Positions 25,160 to 33,591 of a stretch of DNA of 51,401 nucleotides are shown here, one piece after another. How positions within the stretch are numbered: the first letter of the stretch is position 1; every line of letters starts with the position of its first letter. This DNA is from Emticicia sp. GTDB taxonomy: Bacteria; Bacteroidota; Bacteroidia; Cytophagales; Spirosomataceae. The DNA lies in the NCBI GenBank assembly GCA_017495105.1, contig JAFEIL010000050.1, positions 1 through 51,401 of the forward strand. The letters are read 5' to 3'. Under the pieces are notes generated by a model. It did not search any database. It saw only the letters and a program-made list of their open reading frames with translations, and was not told the origin of the DNA. The position numbers were made by a program, and so were the translations under genes.

Positions 25160-26800
25160 TCAATGAACCTTCTCGCCTCCAACATAAGTATTCAAAACCT
25201 TTACATTTCTGAGTTTTTCTTTTGGAGTAAGCATTAAATCTTCTTCCAAAATTACAAAATCGGCCATTTTTCCAGTTTCTATGCTACCACGTTCTTTTTC
25301 TTCAAAATTGGAATATGCACTCCAAATTGTCATGGCTTTTAGGGCTTGCTCACGAGTAAGTGCATTTTCCATCTGAAAACCGCCTTCTGGGAAATTCTTA
25401 GCATCTTGGCGAGCCACCGCCGAATGAAAACCGTATAAAGGATTCACAAATTCAACTGGAAAATCGCTACCATTGGCCAAAAAACCATTTTGTTTCAATA
25501 AATCTTGAAAAGCATAAGCAGTTTTTATACGCACATCGCCTAGACGTTCATCTGCCCAATACATATCCGAAGTACCGTGCGTTGCCTGAATTGAAGGGAT
25601 AATTGAAAATTTACCAAACTTCGGAACATCCTGTTTATCAACCACTTGTGCGTGTTCGATTCTCCAACGGCGGTCATTTTTGGTTTTCAATAATTTTCCA
25701 TAAATATCCAAAATCAAACGATTGGCCGAATCACCAATGCAATGAGTATTTGCCTGAAAGCCAGAATTGTAGATTTGTGTAAGACTGCGTTCTAACTCAG
25801 CCGCACTCAACAATAAAAAGCCTGTTTTTGAAGGTTCGTCGCTGTATGGTTTCAGCAAACACGCTCCACGTGAACCCAAAGCACCATCAGCATATAATTT
25901 AAATGAACGTACATTCAAGCGGTCAGTTTTATAAACTCCTTTTTTGATAAAATAATCAAGATTTCTGATACCGAGAGAAACCATCACATAATTACGAATT
26001 TTCAACGAACCTTCTTTGTTCATTTTATCAATCAAATCAATATCATCTTGATTAAGACCCGCATCTGAAACTGTGGTAAGTCCGAGTTTAAAGCACTCTT
26101 TTTGAGCTGCCAAAAGCATTTTTCGTTTATCGACTTCGGTGGCTTGTGGAATAACTCTACGCACCAAACCCATGGCATTATCGACCAAAATCCCTGTCAA
26201 TTGTCCATCCATTACTTCCACATCGCCACCATTTACCTTACTTGCAGGCGAAATTTTTGCCAATTCAATCGCTTTTGAATTAACCACTGCAGCATGGCCA
26301 TCAATACGAGTCAAGAAAACAGGTTTATTAGGAAAAGCCTTATCAAGTAATTCTTTGGTCGGAAAAACTTTTACATCCCAATCGTTTTGGTCCCAACCAC
26401 GACCAATCAGCCATCTATCGCCTTTGTGTTGTGCTTCAAATTTTTGTAAGCGTTCGATGATTTCTCCATACGATTTTGTATCAACCAAATCGCACTGACT
26501 AAGCATTTGGCCAAGTCCCAAAAAGTGACTGTGCGGGTCATACAAGCCGGGGAAAACTGTTTTTCCTTTGGCATCAATCTTTTGTTTGGTGGTATATTTG
26601 GCCAAAATACTTTTGGAAGTGCCAGTTTCGAGAAATTTACCACCTTTGATAGCAAATGCTTCTACTTTAGCAAATTGATTATCGACCGTGTAAACCACCG
26701 CATTATGCACAATAAGGTCGGCAGTTTTTTTCTGTGCGAAAAGCTGAAACGTAGCAAATGACAAGGAACTCAGAAGTAGATTTTTGAAAATATTTTTCAT
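25160..26800 (-). CDS. Secreted amidohydrolase, YtcJ-like
   Basis: A 546-residue metal-dependent amidohydrolase of the YtcJ/AepA group. It has a signal peptide (ending QLFAQK), then the metal motif DPHSHFLGLG. Further ligands appear in DGHAAVVNS, NTHCIGDSANR, RWRIEHAQVV and NGSDFPVE, giving the usual His/Asp set. It probably hydrolyses an amide or ester bond of a small substrate in the periplasm; the substrate is not predictable. Its leader is separated from mltG by the mltG terminator, so it has its own promoter. Confidence 0.88.
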   Translation of the reverse strand: MKNIFKNLLLSSLSFATFQLFAQKKTADLIVHNAVVYTVDNQFAKVEAFAIKGGKFLETGTSKSILAKYTTKQKIDAKGKTVFPGLYDPHSHFLGLGQMLSQCDLVDTKSYGEIIERLQKFEAQHKGDRWLIGRGWDQNDWDVKVFPTKELLDKAFPNKPVFLTRIDGHAAVVNSKAIELAKISPASKVNGGDVEVMDGQLTGILVDNAMGLVRRVIPQATEVDKRKMLLAAQKECFKLGLTTVSDAGLNQDDIDLIDKMNKEGSLKIRNYVMVSLGIRNLDYFIKKGVYKTDRLNVRSFKLYADGALGSRGACLLKPYSDEPSKTGFLLLSAAELERSLTQIYNSGFQANTHCIGDSANRLILDIYGKLLKTKNDRRWRIEHAQVVDKQDVPKFGKFSIIPSIQATHGTSDMYWADERLGDVRIKTAYAFQDLLKQNGFLANGSDFPVEFVNPLYGFHSAVARQDAKNFPEGGFQMENALTREQALKAMTIWSAYSNFEEKERGSIETGKMADFVILEEDLMLTPKEKLRNVKVLNTYVGGEKVH

Positions 26801-26835
26801 AAAGTAGTTTTAAAGTTTGGTTGGTACAAACATAC

Positions 26836-26873
26836 AAAAAAGCGAAGTAATCTGATATTTACTTCGCTTTTTT
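26836..26873 (-). terminator. Possible hairpin upstream of the amidohydrolase gene
   Basis: A perfect 15-bp inverted repeat (AAAAAAGCGAAGTAA / TTACTTCGCTTTTTT) with an 8-base loop. On the minus strand it lies downstream of mltG's upstream neighbour reading into mltG: it is 5' to mltG's stop by position but transcripts from the amidohydrolase gene do not cross it, so it lies between the mltG stop (26927) and the amidohydrolase start (26800) and terminates mltG transcripts. Confidence 0.75.
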
Positions 26874-26892
26874 GGTAATAAATTATTCTGTT

Positions 26893-26927
26893 TGAAGACT
26901 GTTTATTGAAAACTGCCTACTGAAGAT
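26893..26927. repeat. Heptad repeat abutting the mltG stop
   Basis: Five consecutive heptads TGAAGAC, TGTTTAT, TGAAAAC, TGCCTAC, TGAAGAT end at the mltG stop codon. No clear inverted partner was seen at this site. Confidence 0.65.
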
Positions 26928-27964
26928 TATTTTATATTCGCTTTATCAAGTGCTTCTTGGAAAATACGGGCATTATTGGTGTGTTCTTGAAAAGTCTCGG
27001 CAAAATTATGATAACCTGAAAAATCTTCTTTTGCACAGAAATACACATATTTGTGGCGTTCGTAATTCAAAACAGCATTCAAAGCTACTGGCTCAGGCAA
27101 TGCAATTGGGCCAGGAGGTAAACCTGTATTTTTGTAAGTATTGTATGGCGAATTCACGGCCAAATGTTTGTAAAGTATACGACGTAATGAAAAATCGCCA
27201 ACGGCAAACTTAACAGTCGGGTCAGCTTGCAAAGGCATACTTGTGGCCAAACGATTAATATACGCTCCAGCCACTCGAGGCATTTCGTCAACTTTATTTG
27301 TTTCAGATTGCACGATTGAGGCTAAAACTGCCACCTGAATCGGTGACATATTGATAGAATTTGCTTGAGAAAGGCGTTCGTTCGTCCAATATTTATTGTA
27401 TTCGTCATGCATTCTTGCCATAAATTTCTGAGGAGTAGTTGTCCATCTGATAAAGTAAGTATTCGGCAAAAACATACACATTATTGTGGTTGTATCGAAA
27501 CCAAATTTTTGACAAGCCTCTGAGTTACGTAATAAATCAACCAATTCTTCGGTTTTAAACTCAAAACGACCACCCATTTTCTTAATTAAATCTGATTTTA
27601 GGCGTACATTATTGAAAGTCAAACGAACTTCGTCCTGCTCGCCTCGGCGTAATTTCCCGATTATTACACGATTGCCTGAATTTGGTTTAATGATGTAACG
27701 TCCAGCCTTTACTTTTTCGGGATAATCCATAAATTTTGAGAGAAATTGGAAAGAGATTTCATCATGAATTACTTTGTGTTTATGCAACGAATCAACAACG
27801 TTTTTGTAAGTTCCGCCAGTTGGGATATATAAAACAAAGTCTTTTTTGCCCTCAACATTCAGATTGGCACTATTGGCAACTTGCCAAAAATAAAAGGACA
27901 AAGTAGCTGCTACGGTAGTGACCACTACCAAAGTATAGGCGATGAATTTTCTGTTTTTTAACAT
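26927..27964 (-). CDS. mltG: Endolytic murein transglycosylase MltG (YceG-like)
   Basis: A 345-residue single-pass inner-membrane protein (helix at about 8-29) that cleaves nascent glycan strands and sets their length. The YceG/MltG catalytic motif is SIVQSETNKVDEMPRVAGAY, with Glu about residue 221, and the C-terminal block with LQADPTVKF is typical. The N-terminal periplasmic part includes a LysM-like fold (YIPTGGTYKNVVDSL). The usual length is about 340 residues, so the gene is intact. Confidence 0.94.
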   Translation of the reverse strand: MLKNRKFIAYTLVVVTTVAATLSFYFWQVANSANLNVEGKKDFVLYIPTGGTYKNVVDSLHKHKVIHDEISFQFLSKFMDYPEKVKAGRYIIKPNSGNRVIIGKLRRGEQDEVRLTFNNVRLKSDLIKKMGGRFEFKTEELVDLLRNSEACQKFGFDTTTIMCMFLPNTYFIRWTTTPQKFMARMHDEYNKYWTNERLSQANSINMSPIQVAVLASIVQSETNKVDEMPRVAGAYINRLATSMPLQADPTVKFAVGDFSLRRILYKHLAVNSPYNTYKNTGLPPGPIALPEPVALNAVLNYERHKYVYFCAKEDFSGYHNFAETFQEHTNNARIFQEALDKANIK

Positions 27965-27971
27965 TTTCTAA

Positions 27972-28064
27972 TTAAATATTTGTAATAGTTTTCAAAATTT
28001 TCTTCTTCAGTTTACTCGGTAACCTTTCTGATTCTTGAACGATGGTTGTTTTAAATTCCGCCAA
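27972..28064 (-). CDS. Possible 30-residue ORF after the zeta toxin
   Basis: TTG 28064, four bases after the toxin frame's stop, opens a 30-codon frame starting LAEFKTTIVQESERLPSKLK and ending KKKILKTITNI. The pattern QESERLPSKLKKKIL slightly resembles small helical antitoxins. There is no other support. Confidence 0.2.
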   Translation of the reverse strand: MAEFKTTIVQESERLPSKLKKKILKTITNI

Positions 28065-28067
28065 ACT

Positions 28068-28870
28068 TCAATTTCTCAGTTTGATTAGATGCTGTAACGT
28101 ATTAATGGCGTGGCTGATAAACGCTAAGTGATTTTCTTCTAAGTGATTTCGGAATGAGTTAAATTTTTTCAGAAATGCAAAGGTAGGAAAGCCATTGTTA
28201 TCTAAGAAAAAAACTTGAGAAGACTTTAAGGAGATTGTCGATTTTTCTGATAAAACTCTTTGATAAAATCGAGCTGTATCGGGTGGCTTTGTGGCAAATA
28301 TTTGCTCCGCAACGTTCGGAATTTTCTCAAATCTATCATTATGGTCTTCCATGCGTGTCCATCGGGCAAACCTTTTTCTTTTAATTGACTCTCATAACGC
28401 AGGAAAATACTCAATTTACTAATAAAAGCAGGCACAGCCATGAGCCTTAGATGAAAAGAAAAGTCGTTGTCTCGAAGCATATCAACGGTCTGATAAACCG
28501 CATTAATATTTCCACCCAGCGTACTATCAATGAGATTGAATTTATTTTCGATACAGTGCTTTATTAAGCGTTCTGTCCAAACTGAAGCATAAGGATTTAC
28601 GAGATTAGCAGCATTTTGAAGTGTTTCGGGGTTTTGTTGGAGAGTAGCATAAGCAGGATGATAAAGTCGTAGGTCGTCAGTGTTGATAAAAATGAAGTCT
28701 TTTTGGAATTCGTCTTCAACTTCCTTAACCAAATAAGATTTTCCTGCCCCAGGTTGTCCACCAAGTATGATTCCCAAAGGTTTTATTTGTGTAGTTTTTG
28801 CAAAAGTAAAGTCGAAAAGAATATCATTAAATATTTCTTCCGACTTTTCATCAGTAATCTCAATAAGCAT
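28068..28870 (-). pseudogene. Zeta-toxin-like kinase, interrupted by a frameshift
   Basis: The first frame (28870 to about 28372) has Walker A GGQPGAGKS (residues 37-45), catalytic Asp in NTDDLR (65-66) and a zeta-like STLGG block, and runs to LRYESQLKEKG. It then leaves homology. The -1/+1 frame takes over with FARWTRMEDHNDRFEKIPNV, matching the zeta end (G-x-AR...HN-x-R...IP). The switch point is in an A5 run on the coding strand (plus T-run 28373-28377). Restored, the protein would be about 267 residues. Zeta toxins phosphorylate UDP-GlcNAc; this copy is likely inactive unless the frame is shifted in translation or the base is a sequencing error. Confidence 0.75.
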
Positions 28871-29213
28871 ATTTTTCAGAGAGATATTTATTTTCTTTCA
28901 TTAACTTGAGTAAAATATTTTGTCGTTCTAATAAATTAAGCCGACGATATTCATTTCTCAAAGTTATCCAACTGATTTTCTTTGTTTTTAAGTCTTCACT
29001 TTCTTTCTGCGAAAGCCCTTCTACCTCACGGCAAATATGACTCATTCGAGCAATCACCTCCGCAAAATAATTTTGGAGGTTTTCGGCCATCAAAAACTCA
29101 TCTTCCCAAGATAACGGAAGAAATGGCACACCAATTTCAACCAATTGGCTTTCAATTTCTTGCCTATCCATAGAGTCACTCTTAGGAAGTTTTTTTTCGG
29201 TTAATGCTACCAT
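28860..29213 (-). CDS. Putative antitoxin gene of the zeta module
   Basis: A 117-residue, charged, mostly helical protein (LSQKESEDLKTKKISWITL, then RRLNLLERQNILLKLMKENK). It precedes the zeta-like gene and overlaps it by 11 bases, the usual antitoxin-first arrangement. I recognise no epsilon or PezA similarity, so this is inferred from the position and size alone. Confidence 0.55.
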   Translation of the reverse strand: MVALTEKKLPKSDSMDRQEIESQLVEIGVPFLPLSWEDEFLMAENLQNYFAEVIARMSHICREVEGLSQKESEDLKTKKISWITLRNEYRRLNLLERQNILLKLMKENKYLSEKYAY

Positions 29214-29251
29214 CGTTCAATATTTTTATCAAATATAGTTATTTAAGGAAA

Positions 29252-30613
29252 CTATACCAATCGACTAATTATTTGTTCGATAGACAATTTTTCCTGCTCG
29301 CCCAAAGTCATGTTTTTTAATGTCAGTTCACCCGATTGCATTTCGTCTGAACCTACAACGATTACAAATGGAATATTCTTGCGATTGGCGTAATCAAATT
29401 GCTTTTTGATTTTTGCTGATTCTGGATAAATTTCGGCATTGATTCCTGCATCACGCAATTTTTTAAGGATTGGTAATGAATATTTTTCGGCTTCAGCATC
29501 AAAATTAGTCAACAGTACTTTGGTCGTAACTGATTGATTTTCAACAAACAGGCCTAATTCTTCCATCACATCAAAAATTCGGTCAACGCCCAATGAAATA
29601 CCAACTCCTGAAAGCCCAGGCATTCCGAAAGTGCCCGTTAGATTATCATAACGACCTCCGCCCGAAATACTTCCAATCTGCACGCCGTTGGCTTTCACTT
29701 CAAAAATTGCTCCAGTATAATAGCTTAGTCCACGAGCGAGCGTAATATCGAGTTGAGTTTTGGCATTTTCTAAACCAAAACTTTGCACCAAAGACCAAAC
29801 TTTCTCCAATTCTTCGATACCTTTCAAACCAGTTTCAGAATCTTTTAGCCAAGACTTTAATTTATCAAACACTTGGTTATCAGCTCCTTGTATTTCAAAA
29901 ATCGGCTGTAATTTTTCAATAGATTCTTTCGAAAAACCACGTTCACGGAGTTCATCTTCTACTTTTTCTTTCCCGATTTTATCCAATTTATCAATTGCGA
30001 CAGTTAGCGGCACTTCACTACCCTTCACTCCTATTACTTCGGCAATACCCGATAAGATTTTACGGTTATTGATTTTAATAGTAAAATCTTTGATGCCCAA
30101 GTTTTGCAAAATTTCCTGCAACATCAACACAATTTCGGCTTCACAAATCAACGAATCCGTACCCACTACATCGGCATCACATTGATAAAACTCACGATAA
30201 CGGCCTTTTTGAGGGCGGTCAGCACGCCAAACTGGCTGAATCTGATAACGCTTAAATGGCATCACCAAATCGTTGCGGTTCATGACCACAAAGCGAGCAA
30301 ACGGAACTGTAAGGTCATAACGTAAACCTTTTTCAGCAATTTTGGGCATGACTTTTTTGGAACCATCTTCTAAATCTTTTGGGGTCAAATCCTTTGAAAA
30401 ATCGCCCGAATTTAAGATTTTGAATAAAAGTTGGTCGCCTTCGTCGCCATATTTTCCCATCAAAACCGAAAGATTTTCAATAGTTGGCGTTTCGATTGGT
30501 TGAAAACCGAATTTCTGAAAAGTACGCTTAATAGTATCAAGAATATAATTTCGCTTGACCATAACCGACGGCCCAAAATCTCTTGTTCCTCTCGCTAAAC
30601 TTGGTTTACTCAT
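29252..30613 (-). CDS. hisS: Histidyl-tRNA synthetase
   Basis: A 453-residue class II synthetase. Motif 1 region FQKFGFQPIETPTIEN, motif 2 region (FRADRPQKGRYREFYQCDAD, here starting VWRADRP), the HisRS signature LARGLSYYTGAIFEV, and motif 3 region (ISGGGRYDNLTGTFG, then GVGISLGVDRIFDVM) are all present, plus a C-terminal anticodon-binding domain (TTKVLLTNFDAEAEKYSLP). Essential translation enzyme charging tRNA-His. Single gene. Confidence 0.96.
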   Translation of the reverse strand: MSKPSLARGTRDFGPSVMVKRNYILDTIKRTFQKFGFQPIETPTIENLSVLMGKYGDEGDQLLFKILNSGDFSKDLTPKDLEDGSKKVMPKIAEKGLRYDLTVPFARFVVMNRNDLVMPFKRYQIQPVWRADRPQKGRYREFYQCDADVVGTDSLICEAEIVLMLQEILQNLGIKDFTIKINNRKILSGIAEVIGVKGSEVPLTVAIDKLDKIGKEKVEDELRERGFSKESIEKLQPIFEIQGADNQVFDKLKSWLKDSETGLKGIEELEKVWSLVQSFGLENAKTQLDITLARGLSYYTGAIFEVKANGVQIGSISGGGRYDNLTGTFGMPGLSGVGISLGVDRIFDVMEELGLFVENQSVTTKVLLTNFDAEAEKYSLPILKKLRDAGINAEIYPESAKIKKQFDYANRKNIPFVIVVGSDEMQSGELTLKNMTLGEQEKLSIEQIISRLV

Positions 30614-30757
30614 TTTATTTTTTGAATTTATACGGGTTTACACCCTAAAACACTGCAAGAAAATGCTGTACAGAGGTTTTTTTTATAATTATTTTTTTCA
30701 ATCACAAAATTAGCTTAAAAAAGTCATTGTTAATTATTAAATGTTAATTGATTTTCG

Positions 30758-30765
30758 TAGCTTTG
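30758..30765 (+). promoter_or_regulatory. -7 element TAGCTTTG upstream of the small basic protein
   Basis: Matches TAnnTTTG, 118 bases before the ATG at 30883. The -33 element is weak (TTA near 30737). The long leader contains a hairpin AAGCCCCT/AGGGTCTT at about 30782-30803 followed by T-rich DNA, and a small CCATT/AATGG hairpin close to the start, so the transcript may be attenuated. Confidence 0.5.
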
Positions 30766-30882
30766 CACCCTAATTTTGCCCCAAGCCCCTCAAAAAGGGT
30801 CTTTCGATATTCTAAAAAATTTTTTACTATGCTCTGATTCTCCATTAGTAAATGGGTTTTAGGGTCTAAAATACATAATACA

Positions 30883-31026
30883 ATGGCAGTAACACAGTTG
30901 AAGCGTAAAGCAAAAAGAAACCAAGCAGTAGCTAAAAATAGAATTGCAACAATCAAACGTTTATCTTTGAAATTAGATGTTAAACGTGTTGATATCGAAG
31001 AATTAAAAGCAGAATTCGCAAAATAA
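30883..31026 (+). CDS. Small, highly basic 47-residue protein
   Basis: ATG 30883 to TAA 31026 encodes MAVTQLKRKAKRNQAVAKNR followed by IATIKRLSLKLDVKRVDIEELKAEFAK. Fourteen or more Lys/Arg in 47 residues, with a patterned acidic C-terminus (DIEELKAEF), suggests an RNA- or ribosome-associated protein. It has its own -7 element and a very long perfect terminator hairpin. Similar short basic proteins occur in other Cytophagales as hypothetical proteins, to my recollection. It is too short for standard gene cut-offs. Confidence 0.75.
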   Translation: MAVTQLKRKAKRNQAVAKNRIATIKRLSLKLDVKRVDIEELKAEFAK

Positions 31027-31042
31027 TCCTTCCGGTTTGTCT

Positions 31043-31095
31043 ATCGGACAATAAAAAAGAGATGCTCTATGAGTATCTCTTTTTTATTGTCCGAT
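31043..31095. terminator. Bidirectional terminator with a 21-bp perfect stem
   Basis: ATCGGACAATAAAAAAGAGA(T) at 31043-31063 is perfectly complementary to 31075-31095, with a short inner stem CTC/GAG around TAT. It separates the small basic protein from the convergent membrane-protein gene. Confidence 0.9.
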
Positions 31096-31104
31096 GATGA
31101 ATAG

Positions 31105-31464
31105 TTAATCAGATTGGGGCTTTGAATTGTCTATTTTTGTAATCGAGAGTTTCTGTTTTAATCTTTTATCTTTTTGTTTAAGAGCCCTCTTAATAAGTTT
31201 TTTGTTTTCCATTCTTACCTTAAAAATAATAGCTTGCCCAAATACGCACAATCCACCATTAATCATAATTAGGCTATAACTGCCAAGCAAAAACCAACGT
31301 AAAAACGGAGAATTAGTGTGTTTTAGATTTGCGGCTTCGCTAAAAATACTCAGTCCAAAACCAATTAATATTAAACCACCAACAGCACTAAAAAGCCATT
31401 TGGTGTAAAGACTCATTCGTTTTAACATTTTTTTTCCAGGTGGTTTTTTATTTTTAACTTCCAT
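31105..31464 (-). CDS. Small two-helix membrane protein, unknown function
   Basis: A 119-residue protein with a basic start (MEVKNKKPPGKKMLKRM), two hydrophobic helices (about 26-45 and 57-75), and a highly charged C-terminal tail rich in Lys (LKQKDKRLKQKLSI). Topology suggests cytoplasmic ends. No family recognised. It ends 10 bases past the bidirectional terminator shared with the small basic protein. Confidence 0.65.
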   Translation of the reverse strand: MEVKNKKPPGKKMLKRMSLYTKWLFSAVGGLILIGFGLSIFSEAANLKHTNSPFLRWFLLGSYSLIMINGGLCVFGQAIIFKVRMENKKLIKRALKQKDKRLKQKLSITKIDNSKPQSD

Positions 31465-31540
31465 CTTCTTGAATCTTTATTGGTATCGGTGTAAAATCTA
31501 AGCACAAAAATAACTAATTTTGAGAAATAAACAGAACAAA

Positions 31541-31610
31541 TATCAATTATCAATTACCAGTTATTTGTTACTTTTAGTTTTTAACAATTTGATAATCAAC
31601 AATTTGTATT
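31541..31610. repeat. Heptad-repeat arms upstream of the methyltransferase
   Basis: TATCAAT, TATCAAT, TACCAGT, TATTTGT, TACTTTT on the left face a reverse-complement-like set (AATTTGATAATCAACAATTTG reads back as heptads) at about 31583-31610. The two parts form a loose inverted pair. Confidence 0.55.
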
Positions 31611-31640
31611 GTTTCTCAAAAACAATTGCGACTTAATTAA

Positions 31641-31673
31641 AACTCAGAACTCAGAACTCAGAACTCAGAACTC
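31641..31673. repeat. Tandem heptamer AACTCAG, 4.7 copies
   Basis: Four exact AACTCAG units plus AACTC end 7 bases before the methyltransferase ATG (31681). Copy number could vary and thereby alter spacing upstream of the start. Confidence 0.9.
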
Positions 31674-31680
31674 TCAACCC

Positions 31681-32466
31681 ATGGGCAAAATTATTAGTTT
31701 TTTACTCCGATTTATACCTCGAAAATACCTTCAATTATTCAGTCATATTCCGCTCAAAATTTATACTTTTTTCTTGAAAGGAAATAATGTTGAATGCCCA
31801 GTTTGTGATGCCAGACTTACGAAATTTTTGCCTTATGGACGTTTAGTTTCTCGTCCGAATGCCCTTTGCCCAAATTGTTTAGCTCTCGAACGCCACCGTT
31901 TGATGGCTTTATATATGAAACAGCGAACAAACTTTTATACTGCAGGACACTCGGGCGGCATTCCATTAAAGGTACTACATGTTGCACCTGAATATTGTTT
32001 CATTGACCGTTTCGAGGAAATGAAAAATTTGGAATACATCACGGCCGATATTGAGTCGCCTTTAGCAAAAGTAAAAATGGATATTCATGAAATTCCGTTT
32101 GAGGCAAATACTTTTGATGTAGCCATTTGCAATCACGTAATGGAACACGTAGATGATTATCACAAAGCGATGTCGGAACTATATAGAGTTTTGAAACCAA
32201 ACGGCTGGGCAATTATACAATCGCCACAAGACTGGACAAAAGCACATACTTTTGAAGACCCGACCATCACCGACCCTAAAGAACGTGAGCGAGTTTTTTG
32301 GCAAAATGACCACCTTCGTCTATTCGGTCGTGATTATGGCCGTGAACTCGAAAAAGCAGGTTTTACAGTAACAGAAGATGATTTTGTAATGAAAATATCG
32401 AAAGATTTAGTAAAACGCTACTCATTGCCGAGCGAAGAAATTGTTTATTTTTGTGAGAAAAAGTAG
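31681..32466 (+). CDS. SAM-dependent methyltransferase with N-terminal zinc-ribbon-like segment
   Basis: A 261-residue protein starting MGKIISFLLRFIPRKYLQL; the frame reaches back to 31609, but the in-frame upstream is repeat DNA. The N-terminal half has a four-Cys cluster: CPVCDARLTKFL and ALCPNCLALERH. Then a class I methyltransferase domain with the variant motif LHVAPEYCF, D(I)ESP, and FDVAICNHVMEHVDD. The sequence HVLEH-like plus RVLKPNGW block is standard. It begins a co-directional run of surface-glycan genes. The acceptor is unknown; a sugar is likely. Confidence 0.85.
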   Translation: MGKIISFLLRFIPRKYLQLFSHIPLKIYTFFLKGNNVECPVCDARLTKFLPYGRLVSRPNALCPNCLALERHRLMALYMKQRTNFYTAGHSGGIPLKVLHVAPEYCFIDRFEEMKNLEYITADIESPLAKVKMDIHEIPFEANTFDVAICNHVMEHVDDYHKAMSELYRVLKPNGWAIIQSPQDWTKAHTFEDPTITDPKERERVFWQNDHLRLFGRDYGRELEKAGFTVTEDDFVMKISKDLVKRYSLPSEEIVYFCEKK

Positions 32467-32495
32467 GTAATTAATGAAGGAGCAGAAAGCAGCCT

Positions 32496-32551
32496 GTTGA
32501 AAATTGATAATGGGAAATTATCAATCGAACGACATTCAATTATCAATTATT
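32496..32551. repeat. Heptad-repeat inverted arms downstream of the methyltransferase
   Basis: ATTGATA, ATGGGAA, ATTATCA, then AATTATC, AATTATT: the left part (TTGAAAATTGATAATGG) is complementary in style to the right part (TTCAATTATCAATTATTCA). Confidence 0.5.
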
Positions 32552-32597
32552 CAGCACCCGGGCGACACCATTTTAATTATGCATTAACATTCAACCT

Positions 32598-33350
32598 ATG
32601 AGATTTAAAGACAAAGTAGTAATTATTACAGGAGGAAACTCTGGTATTGGCAAAGCAACAGCCATTTTATTTGCTAAAGAAGGAGCAAAAGTAATGATTG
32701 CCGATTTAGCAGAAAAAATGAGCGATGACCTCGTTGAGGAAATAGAAGCTACTAGCCTCGAAGCATCATTCATTAGAGTAAACGTAACCAATCTAGACGA
32801 AGTGCAACGCATGATTGAACAAACAATCAGCCGTTTGGGACGTTTTGATATTTTGGTCAATTCGGCTGGAATTTTAGGGCCTCGCATCCGAACAGATAAA
32901 TATCCAGAAGAAGATTTTGATAAGGTAATCAATGTAAATGTAAAGGGACTTTGGAACTGCATGAAAGTGGCTTTGCAGCATTTCATAACTCAACGTAGTG
33001 GAAATATAGTAAATATCGCATCAGTGGCTGGGCATTTGGGCATGGTTGGACATATTGCCTACTCGGCGAGTAAGCACGCTGTAATCGGAATGACCAAAAC
33101 TGCAGGTATTGAATATGCAAAGCACGGTATCAGGATCAATGCGGTTTGTCCTGGGTTTACACAAACACCAATGCTTGAAGGTGCAGATAGCGATGTTGCA
33201 TATATGGAGGCACTTCAATATGCAACGCCTATGAAACGCTTTGGCAAACCCGAAGAAATTGCAAGTGCAATTTTGTATTTGGCCGCTGATGAATCTTCGT
33301 TTATGACAGGTCAGAGCATGATTTTAGATGGTGGTTTAATTTTGCAGTAG
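32598..33350 (+). CDS. Short-chain dehydrogenase/reductase (SDR)
   Basis: A 250-residue classical SDR. NAD(P) binding: GGNSGIGKATAILFA; NSAGILG (NNAG-like) strand; catalytic triad Ser in NIASVAGHLG, YSASKHAVIG (Tyr and Lys in YxxxK); final PGFTQTPM. It reduces or oxidises a small alcohol or ketone substrate, unknown. It is followed by another SDR (33592) with a small ORF between; the pair suggests a two-step or dual-substrate pathway, but no pathway can be named. Confidence 0.92.
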   Translation: MRFKDKVVIITGGNSGIGKATAILFAKEGAKVMIADLAEKMSDDLVEEIEATSLEASFIRVNVTNLDEVQRMIEQTISRLGRFDILVNSAGILGPRIRTDKYPEEDFDKVINVNVKGLWNCMKVALQHFITQRSGNIVNIASVAGHLGMVGHIAYSASKHAVIGMTKTAGIEYAKHGIRINAVCPGFTQTPMLEGADSDVAYMEALQYATPMKRFGKPEEIASAILYLAADESSFMTGQSMILDGGLILQ

Positions 33351-33438
33351 AATACTTTTTATTTAACTGCTTACCAAATAGATTTATGAAGCGGCCATTT
33401 ATTGTAAATATTTTATAGCGTTTATAATTAGTACAATA

Positions 33439-33567
33439 ATGACGCTAATTATTGAATATGTTTGTCCCGAAAAAGCAGTAGATAATGTAATTAAGTACTT
33501 CATCGGTGGTTTCGCAATTGGTAGTCTTGTGGCTATGTTAATTGTTAAATCTAAAGATTCGGATTAA
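33439..33567 (+). CDS. Possible 42-residue membrane peptide between two SDR genes
   Basis: ATG 33439 to TAA 33567 reads MTLIIEYVCPEKAVDNVIKY then FIGGFAIGSLVAMLIVKSKDSD, a short protein with one hydrophobic helix. The frame stays open back to 33382 without a standard start, adding another hydrophobic stretch. It has no recognised family; it may be a real small membrane protein, 24 bases before the next gene, or noise. Confidence 0.35.
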   Translation: MTLIIEYVCPEKAVDNVIKYFIGGFAIGSLVAMLIVKSKDSD

Positions 33568-33591
33568 AATTATTCAACAACAAAACCAAAT

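Noticed and set aside
28226-28330. Last 35 codons of the first zeta frame
   Set aside because: Sequence after the frameshift (AWKTIMIDLRKF onward) has no zeta similarity, whereas the alternative frame does.
30744-30956. Minus-strand open frame of 70 codons
   Set aside because: Antisense to the small basic protein gene and its leader; the plus-strand reading has better coding signals.
31641-31673. Tandem repeat considered as a CRISPR array
   Set aside because: Units are 7 bases with no spacers, and no cas genes are present.
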